Assembly (NCBI GenBank): GCA_009694805.1
Contig: SICM01000012.1
Span: 1 to 44,235 of the forward strand
Source of the DNA: Candidatus Latescibacterota bacterium
Lineage (GTDB): Bacteria > Latescibacterota > UBA2968 > SICM01
Direction: 5' to 3'
Length of the DNA stretch: 44,235 bases
The position numbers and the translations under genes are program-made. Below, piece after piece: positions 42,040 to 44,235 of this stretch. The notes beneath the pieces are model-generated. The model was given only the letters and a program-made list of their open reading frames with translations. It made no database searches and was not told the DNA's origin. Within the stretch, counting starts at the first letter, position 1. Each line of letters starts with the position of its first letter.

Positions 42040-42483
42040 TTAGGTTTTTTCTGCGGACTGAATCGCCCGTCTCCCCAGGGTGCGGATGTCCTCGGCAATG
42101 TCCGGGCTGCCAAGGTCCTGGGCTGTGCACCACCGGCACCCCTCTGTCTCCTCCAGGGAAGGGGCCAGCGCCCCCCCCACCACCCGACCAAAATAGATCA
42201 GGTCGATGTGCTCGTGCCCTTCCACGATCTTCTCCAGCAGGATGCAGACCGGCTGCGACAGGACGCGCACGCCCCCCATCGCGGATCGGGGGCTGAGGAG
42301 TTCCACCTCCAGCCCCGTCTCCTCCCGCACCTCCCGCACGGCTGCGTCGCAGGGCAACTCGTTCGGGTCGATATGGCCGCCGGGAGGGAGCCACATGCGG
42401 ATCTTTTTATGGTAGATCAGGAGGGTTCGATCCCCCTGAACGACGAACGTCGTGGCCGTGAAATCGCGTGTGAGCGTCACCAT
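42040..42483 (-). CDS. Nudix hydrolase
   Basis: A 147-aa pyrophosphohydrolase. The Nudix box is exact: G36-x5-E42-x7-R50-E51-x2-E54-E55-x-G57-L58 in the GGHIDPNELP region. It hydrolyses a nucleoside diphosphate linked to another group; the substrate cannot be told from the box. An extended -10 (TGTTATATT) lies only about ten bases before the ATG, so the message may have almost no leader. It is divergent from the glutaredoxin gene. Confidence 0.93.
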   Translation of the reverse strand: MVTLTRDFTATTFVVQGDRTLLIYHKKIRMWLPPGGHIDPNELPCDAAVREVREETGLEVELLSPRSAMGGVRVLSQPVCILLEKIVEGHEHIDLIYFGRVVGGALAPSLEETEGCRWCTAQDLGSPDIAEDIRTLGRRAIQSAEKT

Positions 42484-42492
42484 AGATATGGT

Positions 42493-42501
42493 AATATAAC
42501 A
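42493..42501 (-). promoter_or_regulatory. Extended -10 promoter of the Nudix gene
   Basis: TGT-TATATT on the minus strand with no clear -35. The expected start point is within about 3 nt of the ATG at 42483. Confidence 0.45.
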
Positions 42502-42510
42502 GAATTTCCT

Positions 42511-42539
42511 TTGCGCGGAAACCCATTATTGTTTAATTT
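42511..42539 (+). promoter_or_regulatory. Candidate sigma-70 promoter of the glutaredoxin gene
   Basis: TTGCGC (42511-42516), a 17-bp spacer and TAATTT (42534-42539), about 87 bp before the start codon. It is divergent from the Nudix promoter. Confidence 0.5.
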
Positions 42540-42625
42540 GTAGGGGTGCGAGGACGATAGGCCACCCCTTACCAAAACAACATGCTTAACAACCGTTCAC
42601 AACTATATCAGGAGGTGCTTCAAGC

Positions 42626-42967
42626 ATGGCAACCCCCAAGGTCATCGCCTATCTCAAGCCTGTCTGCGGCTGGAGCAACGGCGTGCGAGCTATTCTGAAG
42701 AAGTACAACCTGGAATACGAGGACAGGGACATCATCAACGATCCCCGGCAGTATCACGAGATGGTGACCAAGAGCCGCCAGCCCCTCTCTCCCTGCGTGG
42801 AGATCGACGGGACCATCCTGGCCGACGTGAGCGGGGATGAGGTAGAGGCCTACCTGCTGGAGAAGGTTATTGTGACACCCTCCGGCGTCAAGCCCGATGT
42901 GCCCACCAATGAGGCCTGTGCGGACCACGGGACGCCGGTCAACACCCCCTCGATGTTCCGCCGGTAG
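42626..42967 (+). CDS. Monothiol glutaredoxin-like protein
   Basis: A 113-aa thioredoxin-fold protein. The active site is CGWS (Cys14-Ser17), a single-Cys variant of the monothiol CGFS motif. The cis-Pro is Pro56 in LSPCVEIDG and GDEVEAYL is the closing helix. A tail of about 30 residues (PTNEACADHGTPVNT region) extends past the fold. Monothiol glutaredoxins carry iron-sulfur clusters or reduce glutathione mixed disulfides. AGGAGGTG gives a strong ribosome site. It is a single-gene unit closed by a terminator at 42993-43024. Confidence 0.85.
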   Translation: MATPKVIAYLKPVCGWSNGVRAILKKYNLEYEDRDIINDPRQYHEMVTKSRQPLSPCVEIDGTILADVSGDEVEAYLLEKVIVTPSGVKPDVPTNEACADHGTPVNTPSMFRR

Positions 42968-42992
42968 AAATCAGCCCTGCAACAGATGAAAG

Positions 42993-43024
42993 AAGAGGTC
43001 CGACAGCGTTCTGTCGGACCTCTT
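42993..43024 (+). terminator. Rho-independent terminator of the glutaredoxin gene
   Basis: AAGAGGTCCGACAG (42993-43006), loop CGTT and its exact complement (43011-43024), then TGTTGT. This is a strong 14-bp stem. Confidence 0.88.
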
Positions 43025-43096
43025 TGTTGTACCATTAAAGAGGTTTTTCTGTGTCCTTCCGTATGCTTCTGTGGCTTTAGCATTGTGCCGTTGAAG

Positions 43097-44062
43097 TCAG
43101 CAACACCCGCCCCCGTTGTAGTGATAGGTGGGCGGCGTCACGAAGATGTCCTCCCGTCCCAGTCCCTCGAACCAGCGGGCGGTCTTGTCGCAGATCGGAA
43201 GCGGAATGTCAGGGGTCACGACGTGCCCCCGCCCGTCGTCGAACGCCCCCTCACCGGTGAAGAGGATTGTCCGGCCGGTGAAGATGCAGGGGCCATCCGA
43301 GGGGACCGGGTCGTTAAACGCCGCGATCTCCACGGTCTCCAGGAGGATGTCCTCCTCAATCCCGTAGCGCCTCCGATCCAGCAGGCGGTAGGGACGCCGT
43401 CCCCGGATCTCCACGGTCCCGAACCCCGCGCCCGTGATCCGGGAGAGATAGTCGTCCAGCGGAAGCGCCCCGGACAGGCAGGCGGCCCGGAGGCGTTCAT
43501 CGGCCCGGAGATGCGCCGGGATGGGGACCTGCGCCACCGGGTCGGAGATGACCAGCGCCCCATGGGGACGGAGGACGCGCCGCATCTCCCGCAGGGCCCG
43601 GCCCAGGTCCTCCTCCTCGAAGATGTTGAACAGGCAGTTCTGCGCGGCCAGGTCCGCCGACCCGTCGGGCACGGGCAGGTCCAGGGCGTCCCCCTCCATC
43701 AGCGTGATGAAGGACGGGTCGAACCAGGCGTTCTCCCCGGCGGCGACCTCAAAGTTGGCGCGGGCCTTCTCCAGCATCTCCGGGACGCAATCCACGGCGA
43801 TGACAGACCCCGGCCTCCGCGTGAAGTAGGCGAACTGCAGGGCCTCCATTCCTCCTCCTACCCCCACGTAGAGAACCGTCATGTCAGGCCGGAGATCCTG
43901 AAGATGGATCGTGGTCCCGCAGCCGTAGTTCATCTCCAGCATGGCCTTCGGGATGGACAGGCCGGGGAGCTGATAGGGCTTGGACGTGGTGCAGCAGAGC
44001 GCCTTCTGAGGCGCAAGCGCCGCCTCCCGGTAGACCTCGCGCGTCGTTTCGAGATAGCTCAT
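43097..44062 (-). CDS. arsM: Arsenosugar-type arsenite S-adenosylmethyltransferase
   Basis: A 321-aa class I SAM methyltransferase. The N-terminus MSYLETTREVYREAA, then LCCTTS, QLPGLSIPKAMLEMNYGCG and the SAM loop VGVGGGME (66-73), match the ArsM subgroup tied to arsenosugar synthesis. Conserved Cys that can bind arsenite include Cys48, Cys143 (AQNCLFNIF) and Cys195 (ACLSG), with paired Cys at 23-24 and at the C-terminus (GGGCC). It methylates As(III). The partner ArsS radical-SAM protein is not in view. ATG 44062 has AGGGA upstream; a weak TATATT lies at 44083-44088. Confidence 0.88.
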   Translation of the reverse strand: MSYLETTREVYREAALAPQKALCCTTSKPYQLPGLSIPKAMLEMNYGCGTTIHLQDLRPDMTVLYVGVGGGMEALQFAYFTRRPGSVIAVDCVPEMLEKARANFEVAAGENAWFDPSFITLMEGDALDLPVPDGSADLAAQNCLFNIFEEEDLGRALREMRRVLRPHGALVISDPVAQVPIPAHLRADERLRAACLSGALPLDDYLSRITGAGFGTVEIRGRRPYRLLDRRRYGIEEDILLETVEIAAFNDPVPSDGPCIFTGRTILFTGEGAFDDGRGHVVTPDIPLPICDKTARWFEGLGREDIFVTPPTYHYNGGGCC

Positions 44063-44131
44063 TTTTTCCCTCTTAGCCAGTGAATATAAACTCACCTTAC
44101 GCAGCGCGGGGAGAATTGATTAAATTTGGGG

Positions 44132-44235
44132 TATGACCAACAAAGACCTTCTTGACCTGTATAGCGATTACCTCATCAGTTCGTTTGGGCAAACGACTGC
44201 GACTGGTTTGGCATCGCTGCTGGGCGGGACAGTTA
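44132..44235 (+). mobile_element. 5' end of an insertion-sequence transposase (partial)
   Basis: The last 104 bases read from an ATG as TNKDLLDLYSDYLISSFG, then QTTATGLASLLGGTV, and run off the window. This opening is typical of DDE transposases of IS4/ISNCY-like elements. AT-rich DNA with GGGG lies just upstream. The left inverted repeat cannot be placed. The element would sit about 70 bp upstream of arsM and could alter its expression. Confidence 0.62.

Noticed and set aside
40982..42394. Open frame extending cysK upstream through the Nudix gene
   Set aside because: The extra part is repeat DNA and an antisense-like frame of the Nudix gene. The CysK fold starts at 41917.

Overview
The window is GC-rich bacterial DNA, densely packed and mostly coded on the minus strand. 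No rRNA, tRNA or CRISPR array is visible. No single gene fixes the taxon. The mix of phytanoyl-CoA dioxygenase-like genes, amidohydrolase-2 genes, a DUF1800/DUF1501 pair, C-terminal paired DxDxxG dockerin-like modules, FG-GAP propellers and DUF5069 resembles uncultured Poribacteria, Latescibacterota or Planctomycetes-like heterotrophs (inference).

Layout. Positions 1-593 hold a small DUF2283 gene and repeats. Positions 594-14709 are a long minus-strand catabolic run. In transcription order it is giant protein G1, an SDR, trpS, a PhyH dioxygenase, an amidohydrolase, an alpha/beta hydrolase, an amidase, an M28 peptidase, a second SDR resembling mannonate oxidoreductase, a second PhyH and a mannonate dehydratase-like protein. 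A short divergent plus-strand pair (VOC protein and Gfo/Idh/MocA oxidoreductase) lies at 14886-16272. A WD40/dockerin fragment lies at about 16400-16970. From 17113 to 34594 a second minus-strand run carries three more giants (G2, G3, G4) with an amidohydrolase, an M20 amidohydrolase, an esterase-like hydrolase, an SGNH hydrolase, a TauE/SafE permease and a small membrane protein. From 34665 to 40299 come a triple-DUF5069 protein, an MFS transporter and the DUF1501/DUF1800 pair. From 40436 to 44235 come a sigma-54-type promoter with a 62-residue gene, cysteine synthase, a Nudix hydrolase, a monothiol glutaredoxin, an arsenosugar-type ArsM and the start of an insertion sequence.

The main feature is a family of four very large paralogs (about 1245-1420 aa). 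Each has an N-terminal glycoside-hydrolase-accessory-like fold, a helical heparinase/lyase-like core with a beta-sandwich, and a C-terminal beta-propeller with Ca-binding FG-GAP-type loops. The neighbouring hydrolases, mannonate-pathway-like enzymes, PhyH and Gfo/Idh proteins suggest use of a complex uronate-containing or decorated glycan. That is inference; substrate and activity cannot be read from the sequence.

The window is also rich in small repeats. They include a 90-bp palindromic element present both between genes and in frame inside G2, paired repeats just upstream of start codons, and low-complexity word repeats in most intergenic gaps.
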